DNA from: Bacteroidales bacterium
Lineage (GTDB): Bacteria > Bacteroidota > Bacteroidia > Bacteroidales > WCHB1-69
Direction: 5' to 3'
DNA length: 14,489 nt
Assembly (NCBI GenBank): GCA_012518765.1
Contig: JAAYRN010000121.1
Coordinates: 1-14,489, forward strand
In this document: positions 13,584 through 14,489 of the stretch, piece by piece
How the letters are laid out: every line of letters starts with the position of its first letter
Numbering within the stretch: position 1 is the first letter of the stretch
Program-made: the position numbers and the translations under genes
The notes under the pieces: generated by a model
What the model was told of the DNA's origin: nothing
What the model saw: only the letters and a program-made list of their open reading frames with translations
The model's database searches: none

Positions 13584-14489
13584 TTAATCAGTTAAATTGT
13601 ATACTTTTAGTTTTCTATATAATGTTCGTTCCGAAATACCTAAATCTTTAGCTGTATCTTTTCTTTTTCCATTATTTTTTATCAATGCCTTCATTATCAT
13701 TTCTTTTTCTTTATCTTCTAACGATAAATTATCCGATTCTTCTTCTGTTTTTTCAAATTCATCGTAATATTCAGCTAACTCGATAGTTTGGTTTGAAATA
13801 GTGTCAGATTTATCAATTTCGCTATCAAAAATAATAGATTTTTTATCTTTTGAAACAATGGATTGGGGTTGATTTTTCGATAAATGAGCTACCAATTGTT
13901 TTAAGTCGTTGATATCTTTTTGCATATCTCCTAAAAACTTAAATATCAATTCTCTCTCGAAAGCACCACTTTCTGATGTTGGAATATTTCTGTGTTTATC
14001 GTGATATACAACTGGTAAAAATTCGTTTTTATCTATGGGTACATATTTTCTCAATGTTTCAAGTGTTATATTCCTATCTTTCTCTAAAATAGATATTTGT
14101 TCTGTTATATTTTTCAGTTGTCTTACATTTCCGGGCCAACAATAATCGGTTAATGCTTTTTTGGCTTCTTCGGTTAGTTCTAAATTAGGAACTCTGTATT
14201 TTTCGGCAAAATCAATTGAGAATTTCATAAATAACAAAAAAATATCATCTTTTCTTTCTCTCAAAGGTGGAATATGTATAGGAACTGTATTGAGTCTGTA
14301 ATATAAATCTTCTCTAAATTTTCCTTTGCTAATTGCCTCAGGAATATTAACATTGGTAGCGGCAACTACCCTAACATTTGTTTTTTGTACTTTGGAAGAC
14401 CCTACTCGCATAAAATCGCCCGTTTCTAAAACACGTAGCAATCGTACTTGCGTAGCAAGAGGTAATTCAGCTACTTCGTCTAAAAAAAT
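13584..14489 (-). CDS. Sigma-54-dependent Fis-family transcriptional activator, 5'-truncated by the window edge
   Basis: The frame is open through the window end, so the TTG at 14441 is internal; 301 C-terminal residues are visible. They begin in the AAA+ domain at the Walker B segment IFLDEVAELPL (D4, E5), followed by QVRLLRVLETG, sensor I VAATN (42-46), FREDLYYRL (58-66), LRER (76-79) and sensor II WPGNVRQL (118-125). The Walker A and GAFTGA segments lie outside. Residues 166-256 are a long charged linker containing a likely coiled coil (177-203), longer than in many activators. Residues 258-301 are a Fis-type helix-turn-helix (GKRKDTAKDLGISERTLYRK). Such proteins remodel sigma-54 RNA polymerase using ATP. 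It heads the minus-strand unit. No -24/-12 site was noticed in the window, so its targets are unknown. Confidence 0.93.
   Translation of the reverse strand: MFLDEVAELPLATQVRLLRVLETGDFMRVGSSKVQKTNVRVVAATNVNIPEAISKGKFREDLYYRLNTVPIHIPPLRERKDDIFLLFMKFSIDFAEKYRVPNLELTEEAKKALTDYCWPGNVRQLKNITEQISILEKDRNITLETLRKYVPIDKNEFLPVVYHDKHRNIPTSESGAFERELIFKFLGDMQKDINDLKQLVAHLSKNQPQSIVSKDKKSIIFDSEIDKSDTISNQTIELAEYYDEFEKTEEESDNLSLEDKEKEMIMKALIKNNGKRKDTAKDLGISERTLYRKLKVYNLTD

Noticed and set aside
14439..14441. TTG as the start of the sigma-54 activator
   Set aside because: The frame stays open upstream and encodes the conserved Walker B region IFLDEVAELPL. The codon is an internal Leu, and the true start lies beyond the window.

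Overview
The window is about 14.5 kb of AT-rich, gene-dense DNA that looks like a low-GC member of the Bacteroidota, most likely Bacteroidia. Three things point there: TAnnTTTG-type -7 promoter boxes, a near absence of Shine-Dalgarno sequences (starts sit in A/T-rich leaders), and the gene order sigma-54 activator - LptE lipoprotein - TPR protein - SecG, which is familiar from this group. Species-level identification is not possible from the sequence alone.

Layout. Positions 1-2043 (+) hold the 3' end of an FtsX/LolC/E-like ABC permease, hutI (imidazolonepropionase) and folK, closely packed, with folK starting inside hutI. Positions 2051-5767 (-) are one 1238-residue gene that fuses a PD-(D/E)XK nuclease, an N6-adenine methyltransferase and two HsdS-like target recognition domains. 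This is a complete single-chain restriction-modification enzyme, inserted convergent to folK with only 7 bp between. Positions 5968-6945 (-) encode an ApbE-type flavin transferase lipoprotein. It diverges from a secreted protein made of about nine 25-26 residue tyrosine-phased repeats (7074-7994, +), which is followed after 15 bp by purD (8010-9287, +). Positions 9334-10233 (-) encode a radical SAM protein of unknown substrate, convergent with purD.

Positions 10404-14489 (-) form a compact six-gene run with gaps of 4-12 bp: sigma-54 activator (its 5' end lies outside the window), lptE, a TPR protein, secG, tsaD and a Gph-like HAD phosphatase. Together these link outer-membrane lipopolysaccharide assembly, Sec export and tRNA t6A modification in one apparent transcription unit.

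No tRNA, rRNA, CRISPR array, insertion sequence or attachment site was seen. No gap between genes exceeds 300 bp; the largest are 5768-5967 and 10234-10403, and both contain promoter-like boxes. The most notable item is the R-M-S fusion enzyme. Next are the repeat protein, the radical SAM gene and an orphan promoter-like signal at 10298-10331.
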